IMG/VR virus record: IMGVR_UViG_3300034073_004109
Coordinates: 18,419-82,418 of that record
DNA length: 64,000 bases
Strand: one strand, 5' to 3'
Source of the DNA: a virus
Position numbers and translations under genes: made by a program. Position 1 is the first letter of the stretch; each line of letters starts with the position of its first letter. Of the stretch, positions 6,962-15,027 are shown one piece after another. A model generated the notes under the pieces. The model had not been told where the DNA came from. It did no database searches and saw nothing but the letters and a program-made list of their open reading frames with translations.

Positions 6962-8347
6962 TTAACGGAAGAACAGGCCGCCTGCCTCCGAGAGCCCCAG
7001 CTCGGGAACCGTAAAGGGACCGAGCTTCCACTTCCCACCGCGCCGCCGCGCCGCCTCCGCTCGCAGCAACTGAGGATTAGCGCTTGGACCTTGGGCACCG
7101 AACGCCCCGGGGTCCAAGCGCTTTTCTTCTGCGCGCTGCCGCTGGCTGGGCTTGGTACTGCCGCCCAGCTGCGACACCACCGCGACGGGATTGCCGATGC
7201 GAGCGCCGGTGGCCACAGCCGGCAGCACCTGGGTCGCGGCTGCCGGTGCCAGGCGCTGCAGCGCACCTGCGCCCATGCCGACCACGGGAGCGGCAAGCAG
7301 GCCCGTGGCGTATTCCTGCGCTACCCGCTCACCCGCCTTGCGGACATTTCCGGTCTCGACCGCTTGGCGGAACTCCGGATCGAAGAGCGGAACCGATCCA
7401 GCTAGATCGGTCGTGGCATTGAAGCCAGTCCCGACAGCATTTCGCACCCTTTCAAAGGCGCGGCCAGCGCGAGCGTTCTCTGCGAACTGGATGGCCATGT
7501 CCTTCTCGTACGTCGCCGGGATCCTGGCGGGAGGATTCGAGAGGGCGCTGATCTTGTCCTGATAAGGGAAGATCCCTTCATCAGCCCAACCCCGTCCGAT
7601 CTCCAGGCTTCCGTCCATGGCGGCGTCTGAGAGATCAGCGGCGTGAATCGAGCCGCCAGCCGTCCAGCGCTTCGGGGTGTAGCGGCCTTCATCGACGGCA
7701 CGCTGATAGCCCTGAATCAATTCATCGGCGTACTTCTCGCCGCGAATCCGCGCAGTCCCAACATCCTGATCGGCGATAGCGCGAGTGTTGCGAGTCTGCG
7801 GGGTCGGCATGAAGCCTTCGTCCCAATCAAACTCGCCGGCATCCATGAAATCGAGGTCACCTCTCTTAAATGAGGGAGCGGCGAGATTGAAGACCCGGGT
7901 CAGATTTCCCTGCTTGGCTGTCAGGGAGTCTGCAAGCTTTTGGTCCCAGCTCCCTTCTCCGCCGGGCGCGAAGTAGCTGGGATCTACGCCCTGTTCAATT
8001 TGCTCGAGCTTCCGAAGCGTAAATGCTTCGCGATCCGGCATGGTGCCGTAATTCACGAAGTTGCTGTAGTTCGGAGTGCCAGGCCCTCGATCGGGCCCAT
8101 ACCATCCAGGGTTGCCGTGAATCGCGCCTGACGCATACAGCTTGTCGAGCGCTGCGTGATCCGTGACGTTCTCGAGAAGCTCGCCATAGACCGTGGCCGG
8201 GACATTCGAGAAACGATGCCCCGCGTCATGGATCGCAAAGGGGCCGGACTCCAGCGGCGGCTGGACATCAAGGCCATAGGGATTGACGAATTCCTCGCCA
8301 AGCTTCAGAACAGAAGTGCGCTTCTGACTTGGATCTCTAGGTGCCAT
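6962..8347 (-). CDS. Large hypothetical virion-type protein
   Basis: 461 residues from the ATG at 8347, which overlaps the stop of the upstream gene by 1 base. It is rich in Gly, Ala and Arg with a hydrophobic stretch near residues 340-365 (TGLLAAPVVGMGAGALQR). It resembles internal virion proteins encoded at 41-47 kb in composition, and no enzyme motif was seen. Confidence 0.65.
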   Translation of the reverse strand: MAPRDPSQKRTSVLKLGEEFVNPYGLDVQPPLESGPFAIHDAGHRFSNVPATVYGELLENVTDHAALDKLYASGAIHGNPGWYGPDRGPGTPNYSNFVNYGTMPDREAFTLRKLEQIEQGVDPSYFAPGGEGSWDQKLADSLTAKQGNLTRVFNLAAPSFKRGDLDFMDAGEFDWDEGFMPTPQTRNTRAIADQDVGTARIRGEKYADELIQGYQRAVDEGRYTPKRWTAGGSIHAADLSDAAMDGSLEIGRGWADEGIFPYQDKISALSNPPARIPATYEKDMAIQFAENARAGRAFERVRNAVGTGFNATTDLAGSVPLFDPEFRQAVETGNVRKAGERVAQEYATGLLAAPVVGMGAGALQRLAPAAATQVLPAVATGARIGNPVAVVSQLGGSTKPSQRQRAEEKRLDPGAFGAQGPSANPQLLRAEAARRRGGKWKLGPFTVPELGLSEAGGLFFR

Positions 8348-8625
8348 TACCAGCTCCAGTTGCAACTCCAGTAGCCCGGAGTGGTTTTGTCTTTTTTCTC
8401 GTCACAGTTGTGACGACTCTTGAAATCGGCGCGGCGATCCTCGTCGCCATGGCCGCCGCGCCCGCTTGGGCCATTGCGGTAGTTCTCCATCGACGGATCA
8501 CCGAAGCGCACGATCTTGTCGGTGTCGCCATCTTTGACGACCACCGCAAACTTCTTACTCTCACCCGGCGTGCGCTTGGGCTTGTTGTAGCCCTCGAAGA
8601 CTTCGCCGGCTTTGCGGACAGTCAT
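8347..8625 (-). CDS. Conserved small phage protein with RHNC...YWSC signature
   Basis: 92 residues. The core IVRFGDPSMENYR, then DFKSRHNCDEKKDKT and GYWSCNWSW, matches a small conserved phage protein type found in many marine and cyanobacterial phages (DUF5754-like from memory). Four Cys/His residues could bind metal. It overlaps the preceding gene by 4 bases (ATGA) and shares its N-terminal MxVRKAG sequence. Function unknown. Confidence 0.7.
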   Translation of the reverse strand: MTVRKAGEVFEGYNKPKRTPGESKKFAVVVKDGDTDKIVRFGDPSMENYRNGPSGRGGHGDEDRRADFKSRHNCDEKKDKTTPGYWSCNWSW

Positions 8626-8747
8626 GGCTTGTCCTTCTTCGGCACGCAGTTCGGCACCTTTTTGCCGTCTTTGACCTTCATGCCGATGGCCTCATAGCCC
8701 TTCCAGCACGCATCCTTGAGTTTGTCGCCTGCTTTGCGGACTGCCAT
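8622..8747 (-). CDS. 41-residue protein with WKGYEAIGMK...VPNCVP motif
   Basis: A very short gene: MAVRKAGDKLKDACWKGYE, then AIGMKVKDGKKVPNCVPKKD. The WKGYxAxGMK and VPNCVP elements recur in tiny proteins of many aquatic phages. The start follows the previous stop closely and the end overlaps the RHNC gene by 4 bases, so the two are translationally coupled. Function unknown; two Cys residues are conserved in this type. Confidence 0.7.
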   Translation of the reverse strand: MAVRKAGDKLKDACWKGYEAIGMKVKDGKKVPNCVPKKDKP

Positions 8748-8749
8748 GG

Positions 8750-9223
8750 TCAAGCTCTCTTGAGGAATCCAGGCAGGTCTTGGCCGTAATCAGGATTCTT
8801 GAGCAGGCGCTGACGCAGCTTCTCCCGCATCACCGGATCATTGGCATTCGGGATGCCTTCCACGTTCCGGCCAGGGATCTTGGGGTAACTCAGATCGAAG
8901 CTTGGACTGCCCGCCAGAATCTCAGGAGCTCCTTCTTCATCCCATTGCCCAGGGAACGCACGGTTCCGGTAGTCCTCCATCTGCTGCTCATATCGATCCT
9001 CTTCGCCCTCCTCCCAAGGGATGACAGGCATATTCGAGTAGTCGCCCTCTTGCGGGCCGCCACCAACCGTGTCTACTAGCGTTCCGGTGATGGCCTCAGC
9101 AATTTGCTGATCTTCTGGTGTCAGGATACGCGGATCGGTGCGACCTTGCTGCGACTGTCTGCCGATGTAATTCACTAGATCAGGCGACAGCCCAAGCCCT
9201 TCTCCAGCAAACGCTTGTCGCAC
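8750..9223 (-). CDS. Hypothetical virion-type protein
   Basis: 157 residues, acidic, Pro/Gly-rich in the middle, with the look of a disordered structural protein. It is not recognised. It precedes the two small conserved phage proteins by 2 bases in the same leftward operon. Confidence 0.55.
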   Translation of the reverse strand: MRQAFAGEGLGLSPDLVNYIGRQSQQGRTDPRILTPEDQQIAEAITGTLVDTVGGGPQEGDYSNMPVIPWEEGEEDRYEQQMEDYRNRAFPGQWDEEGAPEILAGSPSFDLSYPKIPGRNVEGIPNANDPVMREKLRQRLLKNPDYGQDLPGFLKRA

Positions 9224-9271
9224 TGTCCGGTAGTTAAGAGTTAGATCAAGTCTACAAAGACTTGCTTCTTC

Positions 9272-9487
9272 CTATTCCAAGTTCTCCTCCAAGATTGGCC
9301 GCAGTTGATCGGCAATCGGAAAGTGCCGCAGCAGTGCCTTGGCTTCTCGCCTGACTTCCCTTGGGATCCTCGGTGTCACTTTCGCGTTGGTCAGACGCAG
9401 CAAGAAATCGCGGGTCGCAACCACCGCTGCCACCCGCTGCGTTGTGCTGGAAATCTGAGCCCTAGGCCGCTGCGGAAAATTCAGCAT
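9272..9487 (-). CDS. BPSL0761-like small protein
   Basis: 71 residues. The segment VVATRDFLLRL followed by IPREVRREAKALLRHFP and an aspartate fits the BPSL0761 family of small helical bacterial proteins (TREFL...VRREAxxLLRHYP). The family has no assigned function. The gene overlaps the upstream small gene by 26 bases. It may be host-derived. Confidence 0.6.
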   Translation of the reverse strand: MLNFPQRPRAQISSTTQRVAAVVATRDFLLRLTNAKVTPRIPREVRREAKALLRHFPIADQLRPILEENLE

Positions 9488-9698
9488 CAGAAGCGCGGAT
9501 CGATTCCTCTTCTTCGTCGAACCACATCAGCCGGGCTTCGGCTACATCAGCGCCGACGCGCTCAACGTACATCCGGTGCAGTCCTGTGTACGTGAAGCAG
9601 TGCTCAACGCTTGGATTGCTGCGATCAAACAACTCGTAGAGATACTCCACGTAGTCCGCTCGGTTCTGATCCTGCTGAACAGCTGCTGCCGTTTTCAT
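9462..9698 (-). CDS. Small acidic hypothetical protein
   Basis: 78 residues from the ATG at 9698 (MKTAAAVQQDQNRADYVEYLY); the frame further upstream is not protein-like. It is rich in Tyr, Glu and Asp. Not recognised. It is the first gene of a short leftward operon facing the rightward block at 9805. Confidence 0.5.
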   Translation of the reverse strand: MKTAAAVQQDQNRADYVEYLYELFDRSNPSVEHCFTYTGLHRMYVERVGADVAEARLMWFDEEEESIRASDAEFSAAA

Positions 9699-9753
9699 TT
9701 CACATCGCATCGTGCTTTGCAAGGCTAGGCAGTCAGGAACCGCTTGCCAAGGC

Positions 9754-9781
9754 TTGCGGCCCGCCTGATCAGGCCCATAAT
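9754..9781 (+). promoter_or_regulatory. Candidate sigma-70-type promoter in divergent gap
   Basis: TTGCGG (9754-9759) and CATAAT (9776-9781) are separated by 16 bases, 24 bases before the GTG of the first rightward gene. It lies between divergent operons, where a promoter is expected. The hexamers match the bacterial consensus only partly. Confidence 0.3.
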
Positions 9782-9804
9782 GAGCCCGACTCATCGCGCT
9801 AGCC

Positions 9805-9957
9805 GTGGACCTGCCGACTCCCGAACAGATCGACGCTCACTACAAGCAGTGGTTCACCGAGAACTACGTCGCCCCCTGCGGCAAGACCCCGCCGACCGTG
9901 ATCGCCTTCGTGCAGGACGTGCTCGAGACCTTCATCAAACCGCAGCTCGAGCAGTGA
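9805..9957 (+). CDS. 50-residue hypothetical protein (GTG start)
   Basis: GTG-initiated small gene beginning MDLPTPEQIDAHYKQWF and containing the ENYVAPCGKTPPT segment. Its stop TGA shares a base with the next ATG (TGATG), which supports real, coupled translation. Codon third positions are strongly C/G. It is probably helical; not recognised. Confidence 0.55.
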   Translation: MDLPTPEQIDAHYKQWFTENYVAPCGKTPPTVIAFVQDVLETFIKPQLEQ

Positions 9958-10148
9958 TGGACGCCTACCGGCTATCACTGACCCGCAGCTACCCTGATGA
10001 GGAGTACTGCCAGACCATCACGGTTCGCGTCGAAACCGAGGAGATTCATGCCTTGGTGCATGCCTTCTCGGACTTCCTGGAATCCTCGGGATTCCCCAGG
10101 GCTTCGATCGCGGCGTCGCTTCAGTCCGCCGCAGCACGCATTCTGTAG
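9957..10148 (+). CDS. 63-residue hypothetical protein
   Basis: Starts at the ATG overlapping the previous stop (MDAYRLSLTRSYPDEEY). It looks like a small beta-alpha protein with C-terminal helices. Longer upstream reading in this frame is a shadow. Not recognised. Confidence 0.55.
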   Translation: MDAYRLSLTRSYPDEEYCQTITVRVETEEIHALVHAFSDFLESSGFPRASIAASLQSAAARIL

Positions 10149-10195
10149 GCCAAGGCGGGCGATGTTCTTACACTGAAGAGAGCATCGCCTGCTTT

Positions 10196-10333
10196 ATGGA
10201 TCCCACCACTGCTGCAATTATTGCGATCATCATTGCTGCCGGCAGTGAGATCATTGCTCTGCTGCCGATTCGCAGCAATAGCTGGATTCAACTGCTGCTG
10301 CGGGGACTGCAGTCGCTGTTCCCAAAGCGCTGA
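10196..10333 (+). CDS. 45-residue membrane protein (holin-like)
   Basis: One hydrophobic helix (residues 5-24, AAIIAIIIAAGSEIIALLP) followed by RSNSWIQLLLRGLQSLFPKR. Tiny proteins of this pattern (membrane helix, then NSxxQLxLxxLxxLFxK) recur in aquatic phages. A holin or other membrane role is possible. It overlaps the next gene by 4 bases. Confidence 0.6.
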   Translation: MDPTTAAIIAIIIAAGSEIIALLPIRSNSWIQLLLRGLQSLFPKR

Positions 10334-10590
10334 AGCCCGAAACGACGTGGCTCCTACGTTTCGGCGATAAGGGCTGGAGGTATCACCTCCAGAAGGCAGC
10401 GCAGGATCGCAAGTTCGAGGCGACCCTCAAGCCGCGCCTGGATGTGGCGATCGAGGACTGGCACCAGAGCCAGCCAGAGGCGGATCAGCCGCTCTACAGC
10501 CAATCACCTCCTGACCCGGAACTGCAGACAGGGGCGAGTCAACTGCTTGGCGGCGAGCAACGGCTGCGCGCTCCCTGGCTCAACGACTGA
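10330..10590 (+). CDS. 86-residue protein with probable CTG start
   Basis: The frame codes convincingly (KPETTWLLRFGDKGWRYHL, then KPRLDVAIEDWHQ) and C/G third positions are strong. There is no ATG, GTG or TTG before the conserved-looking part. The CTG at 10330 overlaps the upstream stop (CTGA), which would allow coupled initiation. The alternative is a GTG at codon 39, giving a much shorter product. Function unknown. Confidence 0.5.
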   Translation: MKPETTWLLRFGDKGWRYHLQKAAQDRKFEATLKPRLDVAIEDWHQSQPEADQPLYSQSPPDPELQTGASQLLGGEQRLRAPWLND

Positions 10591-10629
10591 TCTCGCAATA
10601 CCGACAGCAACGACTCACTTGCAGCTGCT

Positions 10630-11229
10630 ATGGATCCACTTTCGCAAATGCTGATGGCGACAGCCGGTACTTTGCCCGGGCCGCCTCCAGTAACCTTGAC
10701 ACAGCACGTCGCCACGGTCGATGCGGTCCAGGGTTCAGGTGCATTCGGCACAGGCAGCTACCAGGGAGGGACCGGCAGCAGTCAATCCCAGGCAGGCGTG
10801 CGCTGGGGGGGCTTTACTGGATCTAAATACTTTGAATGGAATGTCGACAACAGCTGGAGCAATAGCACTGGTTTTGTCGGAATCCTCAACGCCACGCACT
10901 GGAATGGCGGCCTGAGCTACGGCGGCAACACGGGGGAGCGGGCCATGATGTATCTCGGCAACAGCTTCTCCTACGGCGAAGGCACCGGCACATCGCAGAG
11001 CGGATCGGCGTTTACATTCACCAGCGGTGACATCTGCGGGTGCGTCTGGAATGAAGCAACAGGCAAGCTTGCGTTTTACAAGAACGGAGCCCTCGGCCCA
11101 GTGTTCACCAATACAGGCTTCATTGGTGGCACGATTTATCCTGCACTGTCCTACTGGACAGGTGCGCTGACCGGGACGCTGAGAAGCACGCCATCTGCCT
11201 ATGCCGGCAGCTACGTGCTACCTGTTTAG
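10630..11229 (+). CDS. SPRY-like fibre or adhesin protein
   Basis: 199 residues. After a 30-residue Pro-rich lead, the body has a SPRY-like beta-sandwich pattern: GSKYFEWNVDN, then GDICGCVWNEATGKLAFYKNG and IYPALSYWTG. Phage SPRY domains occur in adhesion or fibre proteins. It is adjacent to the leftward fibre genes, convergent with them, and probably part of the host-recognition equipment. Confidence 0.65.
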   Translation: MDPLSQMLMATAGTLPGPPPVTLTQHVATVDAVQGSGAFGTGSYQGGTGSSQSQAGVRWGGFTGSKYFEWNVDNSWSNSTGFVGILNATHWNGGLSYGGNTGERAMMYLGNSFSYGEGTGTSQSGSAFTFTSGDICGCVWNEATGKLAFYKNGALGPVFTNTGFIGGTIYPALSYWTGALTGTLRSTPSAYAGSYVLPV

Positions 11230-11241
11230 CCTCCCGTCGTT

Positions 11242-11589
11242 TTAGGTTACGTAATTCACCAAAGAGCCGCCTCGCCAGCGGCTACCGCCATCGTCGGTCA
11301 CAAACACCAGGACGTGCGTCTTGCCGGTGTTCAATGTTGGCGCCGTATCAGCAGGCCACTTCACCGAGGCCGGCCAAGTGATCGTGCCACTGGTATGTGT
11401 GATCTCCAGCGTGAAGCTGTAGGCCTTTGCTGCTGGCGCGTTACTGAAACTGAATGTCGTAGCGCCGTTGACTGTCTTGGTGAAATAGTTGCCAAGTGAA
11501 CAGTCAACATCAGATGCCGCTATAGCAACGGGTGGCTGACTGTAGAAAGCCGGCTGACTGGCTGGAGGTGCGAGAACTTTGCGGCCCAT
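11242..11589 (-). CDS. Short fibre protein, GTITWPASVKWP domain
   Basis: 115 residues beginning MGRKVLAPP. The body carries the common phage fibre motif TITWPASVKWPADTAPTL followed by HVLVFVTDDGGSRWRGG. It shares its N-terminal M-x-RK start with the two large fibre genes upstream, suggesting a common attachment peptide. Confidence 0.65.
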   Translation of the reverse strand: MGRKVLAPPASQPAFYSQPPVAIAASDVDCSLGNYFTKTVNGATTFSFSNAPAAKAYSFTLEITHTSGTITWPASVKWPADTAPTLNTGKTHVLVFVTDDGGSRWRGGSLVNYVT

Positions 11590-11598
11590 TTCTATTGA

Positions 11599-12804
11599 TC
11601 AGGTCATCAGAGCAGTCAATGCGCTGGCGTCGTAGATATCAATCTCCGTGGGGTGAGCTACGACCAGGTACTGCTTCTGGCTCCCGGCCAGGCGCCAGGC
11701 AGTACCGTTTAGTGACGGACCATTGATACCTTCCGCCCATAAAGCAGCCTTGCCTGTAAACGTGGGTTGGTTGCTTGCATTGAGCTCTGCTTTGAAGATT
11801 GTCCAGTACTGATTACTGCTCGTACCAGCGAAATAACCATCCCCCAGCGGAACGGTTGCCGAAAAGAAATCGCTCTGCGACGACCTGATTGGATAGGCCA
11901 TCCTCGGATTGGTATTACTAGCCAATAAACTGCCCGCGCCGTCTGTGACGATATATCTCCCAGTGCTTTGGCTCATGTATAAGGCCTTGCCGGTCAGGCG
12001 GAAGCCGACAAGATCGCTATACACATTTGTGCCCCCGCCGAAGATAGACGAGTTATACCCTAGATTTGTGGCCGTATTCGAGTAATACTCCTTGAAATAA
12101 AAACCGCTGCTGGCCGATCTGTGGTCATAGCCAACGCCGCACCGACCTTGCGTATCCGACCAATGCTGAAGTGCCGGGTAAGCACCGCCTGTTGAGCTGT
12201 AGGTGTTGAGTTGCAGGTCGCTGGAAAATGTATAATGCGAAGTGCCATTATAGGAATAAGTGCTAACCCACCCATAGCCGCTGCTGTCATACGTCGGCAC
12301 GATTAGGTTGTTATTAGCCCCGATATTCACACTGCTGCTTGGATGCTTGCGTGTAGGGACGTCTGCCCCCACTTCGCGTCCTGCGGACACCGTATTGCTG
12401 GTGGTGACAGTCGCACCCCATGACTGAACGCCATAGACGCTATCCTGATGAATTCGCCCTACAACTGCCAAGCGGCCTGGGGCGGGTTCTCCATAGGTTG
12501 TCGTCGACCAGCCTGTCCCTGAAGTATTGTTTATGCTTGATCCCGTGCCAAGGGTAACAACACCGGCTTCGCTGACCTGAAACGGCTGAGCAGTCCAGCC
12601 GCAACGGTTGCCTGGGTTGTCCCTTCCGCCGTACCCTAGTAAGAATTGATTCGCATTCAACTGGCTGACGCGACTAAATCGCAGACTATCGATCCAGGTA
12701 TCAGGAGTTAAGGTCGTTGTCGAAATGAGCGGCAGTGCGAACGACAATCCGCCTGCGCTACTTCCGCCGCCGCCGGTAACTGCCGTAAGAATCTTGCGCG
12801 CCAT
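11599..12804 (-). CDS. Fibre or receptor-binding protein, paralogue A
   Basis: 401 residues beginning MARKILTAVTGGGG. The body has repeated short beta motifs (GVVTLGTGSS, PALQHWSDTQGRCGV, DHRSASSGFYF) and the end reads EIDIYDASALTALMT. It aligns by eye with the gene at 13215-14441 along its whole length, so the two are tandem duplicates. The repeats suggest a beta-propeller or beta-solenoid receptor-binding body. Its exact ligand is unknown. Confidence 0.7.
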   Translation of the reverse strand: MARKILTAVTGGGGSSAGGLSFALPLISTTTLTPDTWIDSLRFSRVSQLNANQFLLGYGGRDNPGNRCGWTAQPFQVSEAGVVTLGTGSSINNTSGTGWSTTTYGEPAPGRLAVVGRIHQDSVYGVQSWGATVTTSNTVSAGREVGADVPTRKHPSSSVNIGANNNLIVPTYDSSGYGWVSTYSYNGTSHYTFSSDLQLNTYSSTGGAYPALQHWSDTQGRCGVGYDHRSASSGFYFKEYYSNTATNLGYNSSIFGGGTNVYSDLVGFRLTGKALYMSQSTGRYIVTDGAGSLLASNTNPRMAYPIRSSQSDFFSATVPLGDGYFAGTSSNQYWTIFKAELNASNQPTFTGKAALWAEGINGPSLNGTAWRLAGSQKQYLVVAHPTEIDIYDASALTALMT

Positions 12805-12830
12805 TACTGAAAGCCTCGCGTAATCACTTC

Positions 12831-13151
12831 TTAGAGCTCAGTCGCTGGCTCGGGGGAGCCGACAGGTTCAGTGACCGGTTCGTCACCTTGATCAGCCGAA
12901 TCAGCTGCTACCCCTTCATCAACCGTGGCTCTTGGGGGATTGCGAAAGAAGACCGAATAGTCTGGGATCTCGACGTTTTCAAGGCCAATCTCAATCGCGC
13001 GCTCAGGCAGCGCTCTGAGCTCTTCTCGGTAAGTCAAGGCAATCTGACGATTTTCCTTGGGATACGGCGCATCATCCAGCAGTAAAAAGTCAGATGCCGC
13101 CAGTGCCGCATTCCGCGCAGCACGCAGATCATCCATGCTGGTGAAGGCCAT
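12831..13151 (-). CDS. Phage tail assembly chaperone-like protein
   Basis: 106 residues. DLRAARNAALAASDFLLLDDAPY followed by YREELRALP matches the phage tail assembly chaperone family (RxxRNxLLxxSDWxxxPDAP...YRQxLRDLP) found beside tail fibres. It sits between the two duplicated fibre genes, consistent with helping fibre folding or assembly. The C-terminal third is acidic and probably disordered. Confidence 0.7.
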   Translation of the reverse strand: MAFTSMDDLRAARNAALAASDFLLLDDAPYPKENRQIALTYREELRALPERAIEIGLENVEIPDYSVFFRNPPRATVDEGVAADSADQGDEPVTEPVGSPEPATEL

Positions 13152-13214
13152 TGCAAACCGAAACCTTTCGTATCATCCTAATGGAGATGATTCTTCCTGC
13201 AGTGGCAGGGGGGC

Positions 13215-14441
13215 CTACACCATCAGGGCGGTCAAGGCCGTTGCGTCATACACGTTGACCATGCCGGGACCCATGAGCACCAAGAACTGCTTCTGGTCGC
13301 CGCCCAGGCGCCAGCATTGATAGCTCACCGAGGCACTTGGGGTTAGCCCCGACGAGCTAAGCAATGTCGCCTTTGGCGTGAGTGTGGCGTTATTGGATCC
13401 ATCTACCGCGACCTTGAAGATGACCCAGTTGCCACTGCTTGTAGGCTGTGCGAAGAAGTCGTTGCCAAGTGCGGTCGTTTGGTTGCCAAGGTAGGTTGAG
13501 CTACTTGCGAACGTAGGGCGACTCAGGGCCTTCGCTTGGGCTAGCACCGTCCCGTTGCCGCCAGTCACCAGGTATCTGCCGTTCCCATTGACATAAACGG
13601 CCTTACCGCCTACAAGGCGGTAGCCTGTGACGGTCGAGTAATTCGAATCTCCGAGAAGCGTGTTACTGTAGCCTAGATTCGTTGGCGTGCTGGAGCTGAA
13701 CGCCTCGATCATGTAAAAACCGCTCGAGGAGTCTCGATGGTCAGAAAGAATGCCGCATCGCTCCTGCGTGTCCGACCAATGTTGCAAGGCGGGGAAGCCG
13801 TAGTAGGTACTGGAGTAAGAATTGACAGTAGTCCCGGCCGCGTAATCGTAGTGACTGGAGCCGTTGTAGCTATAGCGGTTCCACGTGCCATAGCTATTCG
13901 TGGTATAGCCAGGTAGATATAAATTACTTCCGTTACCCACGCCAACAAGGTTGCCGCTATTGGGATGCGCGTATGAAACTCCCGTGCTGTAATCGGATCC
14001 CTGATTCCGCCCCGTGGTGACCGTATTATTGCTGGCGAATGTCGCACCCCAGCTCATGATGCTATAGGTGGTCCCACTCCAGTAGTGGCGCCCGATGACA
14101 GCGAATCGACCAGGAGCAGGCTCTGAGACGAACTGGGTAGTCGATATCGAGCTACCAGAACTATTGGTAACCGTAGAATTCGACCCCAGGGTGATAACAC
14201 CACTGTTGCTGACCTGAATGGGTCGAGCCTGCAGAGCAATGATATTACTTCCGGTGTTATAGCCAAATTCAACGTAACCAAACTGGTTAGCGCTGAGTTG
14301 ACAGCCCCCAGAGGAGTCCAGAGCCAGGCTATATGTACCGGCCCACGACGCGGAGGAGATCAGCGGAAGCGAAGTGATAATTCCGGCGATGGACCCGCCG
14401 CCACCGCCGCCACCTGACTGAACAAAGATCTTTCTGCTCAT
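13215..14441 (-). CDS. Fibre or receptor-binding protein, paralogue B
   Basis: 408 residues beginning MSRKIFVQSGGGGGG. It shares with paralogue A the N-terminal anchor, SEPAPGRFAVIGR versus GEPAPGRLAVVGR, the PALQHWSDTQ(E/G)RCG segment, the DHR(D/A)SSSGFY segment and the VNVYDATALTALM end. Loops between these are divergent, as expected for host-recognition surfaces. Confidence 0.7.
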   Translation of the reverse strand: MSRKIFVQSGGGGGGGSIAGIITSLPLISSASWAGTYSLALDSSGGCQLSANQFGYVEFGYNTGSNIIALQARPIQVSNSGVITLGSNSTVTNSSGSSISTTQFVSEPAPGRFAVIGRHYWSGTTYSIMSWGATFASNNTVTTGRNQGSDYSTGVSYAHPNSGNLVGVGNGSNLYLPGYTTNSYGTWNRYSYNGSSHYDYAAGTTVNSYSSTYYGFPALQHWSDTQERCGILSDHRDSSSGFYMIEAFSSSTPTNLGYSNTLLGDSNYSTVTGYRLVGGKAVYVNGNGRYLVTGGNGTVLAQAKALSRPTFASSSTYLGNQTTALGNDFFAQPTSSGNWVIFKVAVDGSNNATLTPKATLLSSSGLTPSASVSYQCWRLGGDQKQFLVLMGPGMVNVYDATALTALMV

Positions 14442-14471
14442 CGCTTACCCCCCTAGCGCTCCTTAACGCGA

Positions 14472-14807
14472 TCAGGATTCGAGGCCGTAGGCAACGAATG
14501 AAACATTGCCGGCGCTGCTGCCAACAAAAATGCGCGCGCCACTCTCCAAGGTGATACCAGTGCGCTCTAGGGCACTATTGGCTGTCACCGAGAAATCAAA
14601 CTCGATGTAGTACTGAGTGGCAATCGCGCCCGTGGTTGCTGTCACAGCTGCAGGCACAACAGCAATCTTGATGGTGTCAGCCGAGCTGTTTTGATTGCAA
14701 GCCGAGAGTATCAGCGTCGTGGTCGTGCTCGCCGTGACCAGAGGGGTCGAAGCGTAGGTAGGCGTACCGCCGGAGGGCTTAGCTGATCCTTTGATACCCG
14801 AAGCCAT
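14472..14807 (-). CDS. Small beta-rich virion protein
   Basis: 111 residues, Thr/Ser/Ala-rich, ending with LESGARIFVGSSAGNVSFVAYG, a pattern common in small phage structural proteins. The longer protein at 20777-21313 ends with a similar SGALIYVGVNAVL segment. It is probably a minor capsid or fibre accessory protein. Confidence 0.55.
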   Translation of the reverse strand: MASGIKGSAKPSGGTPTYASTPLVTASTTTTLILSACNQNSSADTIKIAVVPAAVTATTGAIATQYYIEFDFSVTANSALERTGITLESGARIFVGSSAGNVSFVAYGLES

Positions 14808-14862
14808 GATCCGATCGCAATGCTTGCGGCAAAGTGAATGCCTGGTCTCTCAAGTATAGAGA

Positions 14863-15027
14863 CTATTCGCCTGGTTCACTCAAGCGAGCCACCATGGCTC
14901 GCAGCGCCTTTGTTCGATCGACGACGCGCTGTAGCGGCTTCACCGCCTGCACGGAAGCCTGGCGAGCGCCTCGGTTGGAGGCGAGACGCTGCTGCTGTTG
15001 CTGAACGGCGCGCTTTTTGGCCTGCAT
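14863..15027 (-). CDS. 54-residue basic Gln/Arg-rich protein
   Basis: Starts MQAKKRAVQQQQQRLASNRG and is strongly basic and helical. It overlaps the upstream fibre gene stop by 4 bases (ATGA). The longer frame upstream is a shadow. Function unknown. Confidence 0.5.
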   Translation of the reverse strand: MQAKKRAVQQQQQRLASNRGARQASVQAVKPLQRVVDRTKALRAMVARLSEPGE

